Source: Planctomycetota bacterium
GTDB taxonomy: Bacteria > Planctomycetota > Phycisphaerae > Sedimentisphaerales > Anaerobacaceae
Direction: 5' to 3'
DNA: 64,000 nucleotides
NCBI GenBank assembly: GCA_030605475.1
Contig: JAUWIG010000016.1
Location: 1 to 64,000 of the forward strand
Shown here: piece after piece, positions 1 through 8,913 of the stretch
Position numbering within the stretch: the first letter of the stretch is position 1
Layout: every line of letters starts with the position of its first letter
Position numbers and translations under genes: made by a program
The notes under the pieces: generated by a model
The model's database searches: none
Told to the model about the DNA's origin: nothing
The model's input: only the letters and a program-made list of their open reading frames with translations

Positions 1-705
1 TTGGTGATAGCTGTTGTCGCGGCGCTGACGTTGGCGACGGTGCGGCGTAATGAGGACTACAGCAGCGCTGCGTCGATATGGCGGACGGTGGTGGAGATTG
101 CGCCGCGCAATTCCCGCGGCCATAACAACCTGGGTAATGCGTTGTTGGCGAAGGGCCAATCAGACGAGGCTGTCAGCCAATATCGTCAGGCCTTGGAGTT
201 CGAGCCAAACTTTACCGATGCGTACTACAACCTGGGTAATGCGTTGATAGCGAGTGGTAACTTAGAGGAGGCTGCCATCTGCTATCGTCAGGTACTGCGG
301 TTCGACCCCAACCATGCCGAGGCACACAACAACCTTGGTAATGCGCTGTCAGAGCAGGGTAACTTGGATGAGGCGGTCAGGCATTATCGCCGGGCACTGG
401 AGTCGAAGACCGACTGGCCGTTGCCGTTGAACGGAATAGCATGGATTCTGGCGACACATCCGGACCCGAATCTGCGTGATTCGAGTAGTGCGATTGAGTT
501 TGCCGAGCGCGCAGCTAAATTAACAAGGTATCAAAACGGGGTGATACTTAACACGCTGGCTGCCGGCTACGCGGCTGGGGGGCAGCTCGACCGGGCCGTG
601 GCGACAGCTCAAATGGCGCTGGAGTTGGCCTATGCGGCGCAAGATGACAAGCTTGCTAATCACATCTGCGAGCGACTGCGGCTTTACAGGCAAGCAGAAC
701 GTTAG
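1..705 (+). CDS. C-terminal part of a membrane-anchored TPR protein (5' end outside window)
   Basis: The reading frame is open from the first base, so the gene very probably begins upstream and the TTG at position 1 is not a real start. Residues 2-14 are hydrophobic and look like the end of a last membrane helix. The sequence then runs into three clear tetratricopeptide repeats at about residues 37-137, each with an NNLGNAL or YNLGNAL core, followed by weaker helical repeats to residue 234. A polytopic membrane part with a TPR tail is the layout of TMTC or PMT-like mannosyltransferase-type proteins, but the catalytic part is not in the window, so this is inference. TPRs usually act as protein-binding scaffolds. 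The stop codon is at 703-705 and no partner gene follows closely. Confidence 0.75.
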   Translation: MVIAVVAALTLATVRRNEDYSSAASIWRTVVEIAPRNSRGHNNLGNALLAKGQSDEAVSQYRQALEFEPNFTDAYYNLGNALIASGNLEEAAICYRQVLRFDPNHAEAHNNLGNALSEQGNLDEAVRHYRRALESKTDWPLPLNGIAWILATHPDPNLRDSSSAIEFAERAAKLTRYQNGVILNTLAAGYAAGGQLDRAVATAQMALELAYAAQDDKLANHICERLRLYRQAER

Positions 706-899
706 CACGCGACCACAAAGGCGAAGTTTGTATTTCATATATCGAGCGTGGTTTGGGGGAAAATGCTTATTTTGGGGCCAGGATGGGCATAATCCTGTCA
801 AAAAACACATATAGTCCTGCTAATATAAGTAATACTTTTCCTACTAACGTATATTTAGCCCGATAATACAATATTTTTTGGGAAATTCTGAGATTTTTC

Positions 900-929
900 T
901 TGACGTGTGGGGAACTAATTTGGTATAAG
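900..929 (+). promoter_or_regulatory. Sigma-70-type promoter
   Basis: TTGACG at 900-905 and TATAAG at 924-929 are separated by 18 bases, close to the housekeeping consensus. The elements lie in an AT-rich stretch. A Shine-Dalgarno AAGGAGG follows at 931-937, nearly on top of the expected transcription start. The promoter probably drives the LamG gene through a long leader, or the tiny ORF at 942. Confidence 0.5.
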
Positions 930-941
930 TAAGGAGGAAAA

Positions 942-1034
942 TTGGCGAAATTTGCGTGTTTTGTTATGTATAATTCTTGTAGTTCTCAGGAGTTAGGGGT
1001 CGAAGTGCAGGGTTGGTGCGCTTCGACAATTTAA
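942..1034 (+). CDS. Possible 30-codon leader or small protein
   Basis: A TTG start at 942 lies four bases after a near-perfect Shine-Dalgarno AAGGAGG (931-937) and directly downstream of a good promoter (900-929). The frame runs 30 codons to TAA at 1032-1034. The product would start MAKFACFVMYNS and contain three cysteines. There is no family to recognise. The spacing between ribosome site and start is short, and translation so close to the transcription start would be nearly leaderless. It may be a regulatory leader peptide for the LamG gene, or chance. Confidence 0.25.
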   Translation: MAKFACFVMYNSCSSQELGVEVQGWCASTI

Positions 1035-1368
1035 AGTTCTTAAGCATTTCAATTAAGAGCCGAGATTGGGCCTCTGACGGTAAGAGGGTAAAATAAGCCT
1101 GAATATTGGGTCAGACAGGTGTTTTCGATAAAGAAAAGCCTGAAATTTGGCCCCCGAAGGAAGGAGGGTAGGACCAAGTCCTAAAAGTCGCATCAGAGAG
1201 CAGGAGGTTTGTAAAAATCTTAGGTGCTTGTTTTGTTTAAGGTAATGTTGTTTGAGACAGTTACGAAATATGTCGAAAGTTAGGGCATTCAATTGCTGTT
1301 GAAAACAACGAGCGTTTTGGCAAAGAGCCAAGTAACATTATTAATGTTTTAATTTTGTAGGAGGTATT

Positions 1369-4300
1369 ATGATGTATAGGAAACTGCTTTTATTAATTTG
1401 TGTTGTTTTGCTGCCCGGTCTGGTTCTAACTGAGGCAGCCGGCGCCGCCGGATGTCCCGGTGACCCTAATCTGATGTACTGCTTCAAGATGGATGAGCCG
1501 GACGGCGAGGTTGCCGGCGATTCGAGCGGTAACGAGAACGATGGCATACTTTTGGGCATGAAAGGAGCTATGCCAATCTGGGAGACGATGAGCGGAGTAA
1601 TTGGCGGTGCTGTGCGTCTTCGGCAAGTAGGTTATGACCCGAACTTTATTTGCGGCCGTCTTGAGATTCCTATAATAGAAGATTCTAATATGGTAGGAAT
1701 AACAAAGAAGGCGGGAACGATTTCCGTATGGGCCCGTTCTGAGGGTCGGATACTGGGTACATACAGCTTCATTTTCGGTATGAAAAGAGGCTCTTCCAGA
1801 ATACAGCTCTATCAGTTCGGCGGTGACAGCTATCTCCATCTGGGTCTTGGTAACGCGGGTGGCCCTAATCCGAGACAGTCGAACGTCAAAGATTTAGCTG
1901 CGAACACCTGGTACCATATAGCCCTGACGTGGGACGGAAACGATACCGACCCGAACAGGGGCGTGTACGAGATTTATGTTGATGGCGTCTCTAAGACATC
2001 TGCTACTCACACCTACGAGGGCTTAAGCGCATTTCGGGATGAGGCGAACATCGGTAATAACGGCGACGGCTCTGATGCCGGTGACCCTGAGAACTCGGAG
2101 CCCTGGCAAGGCCTCCTCGATGAGGTGTGCATCTACGACAGGGTGCTGTCGGCGGTCCAAGTCCAGGACATATATGATAACGGCATGCTCGGGACTCCCG
2201 TGGGCTGCTGCACTTGCGTTTTTGACGAGGCGGCGGAGCCAAGCCCCGGTCGGGATGCCAATAATGTGGAGCCTAATAAGGACCTGAGCTGGACAGCGGG
2301 ACAGAATGCCGACGGGCACGATGTGTACTTCGGCGACGATTTTAACGATGTGAACGAGGCCACGAGAAGTAGTGACCCCACTGGTGCTTTGAAGAGCTTG
2401 AACCAGGCCGGTGCGACTTTTGATGTGAACGATGCTCACGCCACGCTTCTTGTATTAGGCAAGACTTACGCCTGGCGGATAGATGAGGTCAATGAGACTC
2501 CTGTTCCTAATGAGCCGCAGTGGCCGGGCAAGACCTGGACGTTCAGGATTAACGATGGCAAGTGCTATGACCCTGAGCCGGAGCATGAGGATGACAGTTT
2601 CCCAAGAGATGCGAACTTCATGTGGGTACCGGGAGATTTCGTCGAGGCATCGGCCGGCCATCACGTGTATTTAGGTACCAGTTTTGCGGATGTGAACCAG
2701 GGCATCGGAGGTACGGACAAAGGTACTGTGGATGCTAACCAATACTTCCCGAGCCTTAATATAGGAACGGACTACTTCTGGCGGGTCGATGAGGTTAATA
2801 GCGTTTTAGGCACGTCCAAAGGGGATGTCTGGAGCTTTACGACAGAGCCGGACCTTCTCATAGACAATTTTGAGGCGTATAACGGCACCGGAAGTGACCC
2901 TGAGAGCGACCCTAACAAGGTGATGTATCGTTGGAATGAGCTCGCGAAGGGGTATGTATATCTTGAGACGCTTGAGGCTCCTCATGGAGGTGACAACGCG
3001 ATGAGGATGGCTTACCTCAATGAATCGTTGCCGTATTATTCCGAGGCGGAGTTCGAATATACTGACCCGTGTGACTGGACCTGCGGAGGTTATGCTAAAG
3101 GTATGTCGTTCTGGTATGCGATTGATGCAAACGCTGACTATCTGTATGCGAAGATTACCGATGATAACGGCAAAGCGGCAGAGGTGGTGCATCCTGACCC
3201 GAACCTGGATAGAGGGACGTGGAATGACTGGAATATTGAGCTTGCAGATTTCGAACAGTCCGCACCCAACGACGTGGACCTGACTATAGTCAGGAAGTTC
3301 GTTATTGGCATTGATGGCACAATCACTAAGGCAAGAGGTGACGGGTACTTTGACGATATCGATGTGTATGCACCGAAGGATGTTAGTTCGAAGAGACAGC
3401 CCGACGGCGATATCAACGGTGATGGCATCGTTGATGAGGAAGACCTTGATAGCCTGCATGATGCCTGGCTGGAGTACGATTACAACACTGTCGGCTGGGA
3501 CGGCATTATGCATAACTTCCCGGACGATAATTCGCAGTGGGTAACCGGTAAGTCCGGCATTGGCAGCACCGGTGCTCTGCGGTTCCAAGGCATCACTGAG
3601 GACGAGTATTCCGAGGGAAGCCCTTGGGTCAGCGACTGGGTCGATGTTGATGATTATGCCCTGCCCAATTTCAACAACAAGACGATAACGGCGTGGGTAA
3701 GAAGTGAAGGCAACCAGATAGCCTCGTGGAATACAAACATTTTTGGCACCCATGGGGCCTACGATGTGGGTCTAATGATAGAGGAATATCCGGACACACC
3801 ATACTTGAGGGCCCGTGTTGAGGATGCCAAATTAAAATACTGGGGCACCGTACCCACCAAGCAGATGCAGCCGGGCGTCTGGCACCATTGCGCTCTTGTC
3901 ATACGTGATATGGACAAGAAACGCTGTAAGGCCAGGCTTTACATGGATGGATTCTACAGGGTGGAAGAGACTACGGAAGAAGCCCAGAGGGGCGCAGGTC
4001 CGATAGTGAGGCATACCGACACCGAGCGTCTGCGTGGTGCGGCTATAGGGTCCAGGAACGACGGCGCTAATAACTTCCTGAACGGGATAGTCGATGACTT
4101 CCGTATCTATAATGACGCTGTAGATGATGACGACACCGCAAAGAATGCCTTGGACCCCAATATTAATGCTATACAGCTTAGAAAAGGCCGAACAGACCCC
4201 AATTTTGCAGCTTTTGAAGACCCGAATAATATGCTGATATATTTCAAGTTCGATGATGGCACCGGCAAGGATATGGTGCAGGATTCCGGTAAGGACGCTT

Positions 4301-4698
4301 CCACAAAGCTTTATCACGAGATACACGTGTCGGCTGATTATTACGATGAGGAGCCGAAGTACTCCAAGATGGTTGGCTTTGCGGACTATGCTCAGACGGC
4401 AAAAGATTGGCTTGTTAAGGAGTATTGGCCGTCTCCGCTTACCGTAAAGAATTGCCTCTATGACGTAACTGCTATTACCTATTACGGTACCTGGCTAACC
4501 GGGGTTAATATGTGTCCAAAGGACCTTGATGATGAATGCCATACGCTGGGTTCGTGCACCAGCCTAGGTGACTGTACCGACACCATTACTCATATGTACG
4601 GTGATGGTGCCGCGGGCTGCTGTGTGACGTTCACCGAGAAAGAGTGCAGTGCGGTCAGGAGTAGAAAGTGTCCGACCGACACTGGGGCATGTCCATAA
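1369..4698 (+). CDS. Large secreted protein with two LamG domains and a dockerin-like loop
   Basis: 1,109 residues. The start is set by AGGAGG at 1359-1364, four bases before ATGATG. A signal peptide covers residues 1-25 (charged MMYRK, hydrophobic LLLLICVVLLPGLVL, then AAGAAG). A LamG/concanavalin-like fold spans about residues 36-275. Two fibronectin-like segments with DLSWTAG and WRVDEVN motifs follow (about 295-500), then a carbohydrate-binding-like segment. A dockerin-type calcium loop, DINGDGIVDEEDL, lies near residues 681-693. A second LamG domain covers about 715-955, and the last 80 residues carry ten cysteines. Asp-Pro-Asn turns recur throughout. The role is probably binding of glycans or surface components outside the cytoplasm. 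No PEP-CTERM or LPXTG signal is visible. A strong terminator follows, so it is probably monocistronic. Confidence 0.85.
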   Translation: MMYRKLLLLICVVLLPGLVLTEAAGAAGCPGDPNLMYCFKMDEPDGEVAGDSSGNENDGILLGMKGAMPIWETMSGVIGGAVRLRQVGYDPNFICGRLEIPIIEDSNMVGITKKAGTISVWARSEGRILGTYSFIFGMKRGSSRIQLYQFGGDSYLHLGLGNAGGPNPRQSNVKDLAANTWYHIALTWDGNDTDPNRGVYEIYVDGVSKTSATHTYEGLSAFRDEANIGNNGDGSDAGDPENSEPWQGLLDEVCIYDRVLSAVQVQDIYDNGMLGTPVGCCTCVFDEAAEPSPGRDANNVEPNKDLSWTAGQNADGHDVYFGDDFNDVNEATRSSDPTGALKSLNQAGATFDVNDAHATLLVLGKTYAWRIDEVNETPVPNEPQWPGKTWTFRINDGKCYDPEPEHEDDSFPRDANFMWVPGDFVEASAGHHVYLGTSFADVNQGIGGTDKGTVDANQYFPSLNIGTDYFWRVDEVNSVLGTSKGDVWSFTTEPDLLIDNFEAYNGTGSDPESDPNKVMYRWNELAKGYVYLETLEAPHGGDNAMRMAYLNESLPYYSEAEFEYTDPCDWTCGGYAKGMSFWYAIDANADYLYAKITDDNGKAAEVVHPDPNLDRGTWNDWNIELADFEQSAPNDVDLTIVRKFVIGIDGTITKARGDGYFDDIDVYAPKDVSSKRQPDGDINGDGIVDEEDLDSLHDAWLEYDYNTVGWDGIMHNFPDDNSQWVTGKSGIGSTGALRFQGITEDEYSEGSPWVSDWVDVDDYALPNFNNKTITAWVRSEGNQIASWNTNIFGTHGAYDVGLMIEEYPDTPYLRARVEDAKLKYWGTVPTKQMQPGVWHHCALVIRDMDKKRCKARLYMDGFYRVEETTEEAQRGAGPIVRHTDTERLRGAAIGSRNDGANNFLNGIVDDFRIYNDAVDDDDTAKNALDPNINAIQLRKGRTDPNFAAFEDPNNMLIYFKFDDGTGKDMVQDSGKDASTKLYHEIHVSADYYDEEPKYSKMVGFADYAQTAKDWLVKEYWPSPLTVKNCLYDVTAITYYGTWLTGVNMCPKDLDDECHTLGSCTSLGDCTDTITHMYGDGAAGCCVTFTEKECSAVRSRKCPTDTGACP

Positions 4699-4744
4699 GC
4701 CGAGTAGTAGTATTAGTTGTGCTTTGAGTTTGTATTGTTTTTTC

Positions 4745-4776
4745 AGGGCCTATACTTCGGTATAGGCCCTTTTTTT
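4745..4776 (+). terminator. Rho-independent terminator of the LamG gene
   Basis: An 11-bp perfect stem (4745-4755 with 4760-4770) closes a TTCG tetraloop and runs into seven T residues (4770-4776). It lies 46 bases after the LamG stop codon. Confidence 0.9.
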
Positions 4777-4979
4777 CGTATTGCGTATTGCGCGGCGAGG
4801 GGCGATTTTGGCGTGCCGGGAGCGGCGAATCCGGCCACATTCTATATTTTCCCGCCCGGCCAAATTAGATTGACGAACAGGGGTTAATCTGCGACTATAT
4901 CCTTTGGTTGAGACTCATTTTTGTTTATTTTTTGCAGGAACATTCGATTGTAATATTGGTCTAATTAAGGAGACAAGAC

Positions 4980-5612
4980 GTGACAGAGACGGCCAATATG
5001 GATATATACGCCTCTAACAGGCGTATCAACATTGACGAGTCGGTGTTGGTTGAGCAGTGTCGGTTGGGCGATTCGGCAGCGATGGAGCGGCTGATACTTA
5101 AGTATCAGAACCGCATCTATAACGTCATATTGAAAATATGCGCAAATGCGGACGACGCGGCGGAACTTACGCAGGAAACATTTGTCAAAGTAATAGAGAA
5201 TATAAACGGCTTCAAGGGAAAAAGCGGATTTTATACCTGGGCGTTTAGAATAGCGGTTAACTTGACTTTGAATTACTGCAGCAGACGCGTCAAGCTGGGG
5301 CTGCGGTCGCTGGACGCAGAGGACAAGGAACACAACGGGAGGGCGAGAGAAGCGATGAAGGAGTTTTTGAGCGATGATAGCTCGCCTGACCCGGCGGAGG
5401 TGGCTGCGAAGAGGGAGCTGTGCGAGCTGACTGTAAAGGCGCTGATGAAACTCGATGACGCGCAGAGAACAGTGATTGTCTTGCGGGATATCGAAGGTAT
5501 GAATTATGCTCAGATTGCAGAGGTGCTTGATATCGAGTTAGGGACGGTCAAGAGCAGGCTGAGCAGGGCCAGAAGCGGATTGAGAGAGATATTGGAGACG
5601 TTTTTTCGATGA
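4980..5612 (+). CDS. ECF-type RNA polymerase sigma factor
   Basis: 210 residues. GTG start at 4980 with AAGGAG at 4967-4972. Region 2 covers about residues 20-100, with the core-binding and -10 recognition part ELTQETFVKV and FYTWAFRIAVN. Region 4 covers about 150-208, with the helix-turn-helix MNYAQIAEVLDIELGTVKSRLSRAR. There is no sigma region 3, as usual for extracytoplasmic-function sigma factors. It should direct RNA polymerase to a stress or envelope regulon. Its stop overlaps the start of the next gene by four bases (ATGA), which indicates translational coupling to an anti-sigma factor. A TTGACG hexamer at 4870-4875 could be part of its promoter, but the matching -10 is poor. Confidence 0.93.
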   Translation: MTETANMDIYASNRRINIDESVLVEQCRLGDSAAMERLILKYQNRIYNVILKICANADDAAELTQETFVKVIENINGFKGKSGFYTWAFRIAVNLTLNYCSRRVKLGLRSLDAEDKEHNGRAREAMKEFLSDDSSPDPAEVAAKRELCELTVKALMKLDDAQRTVIVLRDIEGMNYAQIAEVLDIELGTVKSRLSRARSGLREILETFFR

Positions 5613-6655
5613 AAGAAGACCTGAATATCGAAGAGTTGCTGAATAGCTTCGTTGACGGGGAGTTGTCGGCCAGGCAGAGGACAGAGGTCCAGCGGTTGAT
5701 AGTGCATGATGCGCAAGTTGCACAGCGGCTGCGTGAGCTTGAGAAGTGTAAAATGCTGGTTGGTTCTTTGCCTCGTGCAGAGGCGCCGGCTGAGATGGCC
5801 GATGAAATAAAAACTTCGCTGGAAAGAAGGAGTCTTCTTGGTCAGCAGTCGTTAGGTTTTGATGAGCAGGCGGGGGAGAGGCATCTGCTGGTTCGCAAGG
5901 TTTTGTCTGCCGCTGCTATGATTGGGTTGGTAGCTATTTTAGCGGCGGTGATTTATACGATTGTCGGCCCTGAGAGCGTTCCAGAAAAGTCTGTTGTTAG
6001 TAGCGATTGGCGACGGCCGGTGAGAGAATTTGAGGTGGCCAAACCTGCGCCGAGCATAGTGGCAACGGCTGAAAAATCAATTGACAAGACAATTGCGATT
6101 GCAAAGCGTTTTAATGGCAGGGTTGAGCTGAAAACAAATAACTTGGTCGCAGTTGACGCATTTATCAACAGGGCGATTGAGGATAACGGGCTTTTGGAAT
6201 ACCGCAGTCCGAGAATCCGGGGCGACACACGCATACATGCTCTTAGTTGCAGCAGGGAGGCTCTGGGTTTGCTGTTGGCTGATTTGGAATATGTGTGGGA
6301 GAGGTTCGATTCGGCAACGTTGTTTGTCGAGACTGAACAGGCTGGCGGTGAGGTAGTGGTTGACGCGGTTACGGCTGAGCAAATTACCGAAATCGTTAAT
6401 CAGGACAGTGTTAAAGGGTGCATCAAAGTGGCAAAAGATTTTGCCGTTTTGAATACGATGACGGAGCTTTTGCCGGGTAAAGAGATGTTAGTTGCCGTTA
6501 ATGGCAGAGGCATGGATTTGATAACTATACCAAAGCCGGTCTTGACTACCGCCGTTAGGCGTCCTGCGGAAGGCGAAAAGACCATTAAAAGGCCGACAAG
6601 TGCGGAAGTTGGGGAAACGGTGCATCTGACCATTGTAGTTACAGGCGGGGAGTAA
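5609..6655 (+). CDS. Membrane-anchored anti-sigma factor
   Basis: 348 residues, starting inside the stop codon of the sigma gene. The N-terminal 90 residues (NIEELLNSFVDGELS, then charged helices) match the general pattern of anti-sigma domains, although the HxxxCxxC zinc motif of the zf-HC2 class is absent. A single membrane helix lies at about residues 98-120 (AAAMIGLVAILAAVIYTIV). The remaining 225 residues would lie outside the cytoplasm and have no recognised domain. The likely role is to hold the ECF sigma factor inactive at the membrane until a signal is sensed by the outer domain. Coupling and position give good confidence in the role. The sensed signal is unknown. Confidence 0.8.
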   Translation: MKEDLNIEELLNSFVDGELSARQRTEVQRLIVHDAQVAQRLRELEKCKMLVGSLPRAEAPAEMADEIKTSLERRSLLGQQSLGFDEQAGERHLLVRKVLSAAAMIGLVAILAAVIYTIVGPESVPEKSVVSSDWRRPVREFEVAKPAPSIVATAEKSIDKTIAIAKRFNGRVELKTNNLVAVDAFINRAIEDNGLLEYRSPRIRGDTRIHALSCSREALGLLLADLEYVWERFDSATLFVETEQAGGEVVVDAVTAEQITEIVNQDSVKGCIKVAKDFAVLNTMTELLPGKEMLVAVNGRGMDLITIPKPVLTTAVRRPAEGEKTIKRPTSAEVGETVHLTIVVTGGE

Positions 6656-6757
6656 CTGATTGTCGATTTTGTCGGCATATCTGAGCATTTGAAGTTCAAA
6701 CGAATCACCAAACTGATGGAGTAAGAAAAGGCCATTCGCTGCGCTCAGGGTGACGTG

Positions 6758-7084
6758 TTACGCTGGTTCCTTTTTGTTTTTTGTGGAGGGTTTGGTTTTT
6801 TCGCCGGGCTTTGTATCTTTGCTTTTGGTCTCAGGTTTCTTTTTCGCGGTGTCGGTATCGGTACCGCTTTTCTCGCTCTTTTCGCTGTTTTTGTAGCTTT
6901 CGCTTCTGTAATCGGTTTGATAAAATCCGGAGCCTTTAAAGATTACGCCGGAGCCGGAGCCGAGGAGACGTTTCACTTTACTCCTGCCACAAAGGGGGCA
7001 TTTGCGGATGGGGTTGGCTGTTATAGGCTGGAACCGCTCAAACTCGTGTCCACAATTTTCACATATATAATCATAGGTCGGCAT
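6758..7084 (-). CDS. FmdB-type zinc-ribbon protein
   Basis: 108 residues. It begins MPTYDYICENCGHEFERFQ, the hallmark start of the FmdB/CxxC putative regulatory family, with zinc-binding pairs CENC (residues 8-11) and CPLC (34-37). A segment FKGSGFYQTDY follows, also typical of the family, and then a lysine-rich disordered tail. The molecular function of the family is not settled. It is often found next to chaperone and translation genes. Here it is the last gene of the chaperone cluster, 41 bases after grpE on the same strand. The plus-strand hydrophobic frame over it is a shadow. Confidence 0.88.
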   Translation of the reverse strand: MPTYDYICENCGHEFERFQPITANPIRKCPLCGRSKVKRLLGSGSGVIFKGSGFYQTDYRSESYKNSEKSEKSGTDTDTAKKKPETKSKDTKPGEKTKPSTKNKKEPA

Positions 7085-7125
7085 AATTTTGGTTAAATGG
7101 CAACTGAGTAGTTAGTTTGAACTAA

Positions 7126-7725
7126 TCACTGTTTGCCACCTTCATCAGTTGCTTGCTTCTGTTGGGTATCCTGCTGTTGGATAGTTTCTTGCTCTGAAGA
7201 GGGCTTGTTGACAATCACTTTGCTTGGCCGAATGACTCTGCCATTGAGCTTGTATCCGGTTTGAAACTCTTCGAGCACAGTGTTTTCTTCCCTGTCAGGG
7301 GCGACCTGCTGCATCATTGCCTGATGAAGAGCGGGGTCGAACTTTTCACCTATTGCCTTTATCTGCTCTACGCCGTGAGATTTTAAGATGTCGAGCATTT
7401 GGTCGTAGATGATGCGGATACCTTTGATGAGGACGTCAGCGTTTTCGGCTGAGTACGCGTTTTGGAGAGTGTGTTCGAAGTTGTCGAGAGCCGGCAGCAG
7501 CGTCTTTATTATTTTTTCCTTTTCGTAGGTGGTATTGTCGTCGATTTGTTTTTGAGTTCGTTTTTGGAGATTTGCATAGTCGGCACTCACACGCTGAAGC
7601 TTTTCAAAAAGCTCATCCTTTTCTTTTTGCAAATTGCTTATTCTGTCGCGAAGCTCCGCGGTCTCATTGCTTTTCGGCTTGGCCTCTTTTTGCTCTTTAG
7701 GTTTTTCTTTACTTTTATGTTTCAT
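7126..7725 (-). CDS. grpE: Nucleotide exchange factor GrpE
   Basis: 199 residues. A charged, low-complexity N-terminus ([15 protein letters not shown]) leads into a long coiled coil (about residues 25-75, with [15 protein letters not shown]) and the C-terminal beta domain (about 130-180, with [20 protein letters not shown] and [16 protein letters not shown]). GrpE dimers eject ADP from DnaK and act as a heat sensor. The start overlaps the dnaJ stop by four bases, so the two are translationally coupled. No dnaK is present in the window and it must be elsewhere. The last 25 residues are glutamine-rich and probably unstructured. Confidence 0.96.
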   Translation of the reverse strand: MKHKSKEKPKEQKEAKPKSNETAELRDRISNLQKEKDELFEKLQRVSADYANLQKRTQKQIDDNTTYEKEKIIKTLLPALDNFEHTLQNAYSAENADVLIKGIRIIYDQMLDILKSHGVEQIKAIGEKFDPALHQAMMQQVAPDREENTVLEEFQTGYKLNGRVIRPSKVIVNKPSSEQETIQQQDTQQKQATDEGGKQ

Positions 7726-8852
7726 TGATTGTTACCGAAATATTTTTTCAGTTTCTCGAAAAAGCTTTTGGATTTGGGAGAGACGGTTTTATTTTCAGTT
7801 TTGGCGAATTCTATTAGTAGTTCTTCCTGTTTTGTGTTTAGCTTTACGGGAGTTTCAACAATGATTTGCACGAGTTCGTCGCCGGTTCGGCCTGTTCGTA
7901 TATTCGGCAGGCCCTGACCTTTTATTCTAAAGATGCTTCCGTATTGTGTTCCCGGCGGGATTTTCAGCAGTCTTGTGCCGTTCAGGCTCGGAACGTCAAT
8001 AGTCGTTCCCAAGGCGGCCTGGGTAAAGCTTAGGGGGACAACGGAAATTAAATTGCTTCCATCGCGCTGCAGGAATTCGTGTGGTTTTATTCTGACGTAG
8101 CAATACAGGTCACCTCTTGGTCCGCCGTTTCGGCCGGGTTCGCCTTCACTGGAGACCCTGATACCCTGTCCTTCATAAACGCCGGAGGGAATTTTGACAC
8201 TGACGATTCTCTTTTTGGGAACTCTTCCAGCGCCTCTGCATTTTTTGCAGGGGTTAGTAATTATTTGGCCGGTGCCTCTGCATTGGGGACAGGCCGAGAC
8301 CATCTGGAAGAAGCCGCCTCCCCTTGCGACCTGCCCGGAGCCGTTGCAGCTCGGGCATCGGCCGGGTGTTGTTCCTCTGGCGCAGCCGCTGCCTGTGCAT
8401 TCGGGGCATATATCCTGGCGGGTAAATTCAATGGTTTTTTCGGCGCCTTTGGCGATATCGTTGAGTGTTAGTTCGACGGTGGTTTCCAGGTCATAGCCGC
8501 GTGTGGGCCCGGCTCGCCGGGCTCTTCTGCTTCGAGTTCCGAAGATGTCGCCGAAGAAATCGTCGAAGCCGAACATACTGAAGATATCTTCGACGTTCAT
8601 TCGGGAGAAGTCACGCATCCCTATTCCGCGAAGACCATCGTGGCCGAGCTGGTCGTATCGCCGGCGTTTTTCAGGGTCGCTTAGTACTTCGTAAGCCTCA
8701 GCACACTCTTTGAATTTGGTCTCGGCCTCTTTGTCACCCGGATTCTTGTCCGGATGATACTTCATTGCCATTCGGCGGTATGCGCGCTTTATATCGTCGG
8801 CAGAGGCGCTTTTGCTCACTCCCAAAACTTCATAATAATCACGCTTGGCCAT
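7722..8852 (-). CDS. dnaJ: Chaperone DnaJ (Hsp40, class A)
   Basis: 376 residues when started at [11 protein letters not shown] (8852). An upstream in-frame extension to 8900 is less likely because it would place 16 unrelated residues, read from a hairpin region, before the J domain. The domains are: J domain (about 1-70, with the HPD triad), short Gly/Phe region, zinc domain with four CxxCxGxG repeats ([32 protein letters not shown]), and the substrate-binding C-terminal domains. DnaJ delivers unfolded clients to DnaK and stimulates its ATPase. The gene lies between groEL and grpE and overlaps grpE by four bases. No clear Shine-Dalgarno sequence precedes the start. Confidence 0.96.
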   Translation of the reverse strand: MAKRDYYEVLGVSKSASADDIKRAYRRMAMKYHPDKNPGDKEAETKFKECAEAYEVLSDPEKRRRYDQLGHDGLRGIGMRDFSRMNVEDIFSMFGFDDFFGDIFGTRSRRARRAGPTRGYDLETTVELTLNDIAKGAEKTIEFTRQDICPECTGSGCARGTTPGRCPSCNGSGQVARGGGFFQMVSACPQCRGTGQIITNPCKKCRGAGRVPKKRIVSVKIPSGVYEGQGIRVSSEGEPGRNGGPRGDLYCYVRIKPHEFLQRDGSNLISVVPLSFTQAALGTTIDVPSLNGTRLLKIPPGTQYGSIFRIKGQGLPNIRTGRTGDELVQIIVETPVKLNTKQEELLIEFAKTENKTVSPKSKSFFEKLKKYFGNNQ

Positions 8853-8877
8853 AATATCGTGTTTCGTGACTCGTCGC

Positions 8878-8909
8878 TCGTGACCCGGATTCAGAGTCAC
8901 GGGTCACGA
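8878..8909 (-). promoter_or_regulatory. Hairpin between groEL and dnaJ
   Basis: A perfect 10-bp inverted repeat, TCGTGACCCG at 8878-8887 and CGGGTCACGA at 8900-8909, with a 12-base loop. It lies directly after the groEL stop codon in the direction of transcription. There is no T-run, so it is more likely an mRNA processing or stability element, or a dispersed repeat, than a terminator. Confidence 0.5.
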
Positions 8910-8913
8910 AGTT

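Larger units (their letters stand above)
706..1368. other. Intergenic stretch upstream of the LamG gene
   Basis: 663 bases without a convincing long gene. It holds a good promoter (900-929) and a possible 30-codon ORF (942-1034). After that comes a purine-rich leader with two related segments near 1080-1125 and 1130-1175, each containing an AAGCCTGAA word. The LamG Shine-Dalgarno AGGAGG is at 1359-1364. A minus-strand frame at 1053-1331 has no recognisable protein character and is left out. Confidence 0.5.

Noticed and set aside
2806-3753. 315-codon minus-strand frame inside the LamG gene
   Set aside because: It is antisense to a well-supported secreted protein with recognisable domains. It has no domain of its own and no ribosome site.
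4500-4698. PEP-CTERM sorting tail on the LamG protein
   Set aside because: The C-terminus has no PEP-like motif followed by a membrane helix and basic residues. It is cysteine-rich and hydrophilic.
6755-7096. Hydrophobic plus-strand frame of 113 codons
   Set aside because: It is the exact antisense of the FmdB-type zinc-ribbon gene, whose start and cysteine pairs are diagnostic.
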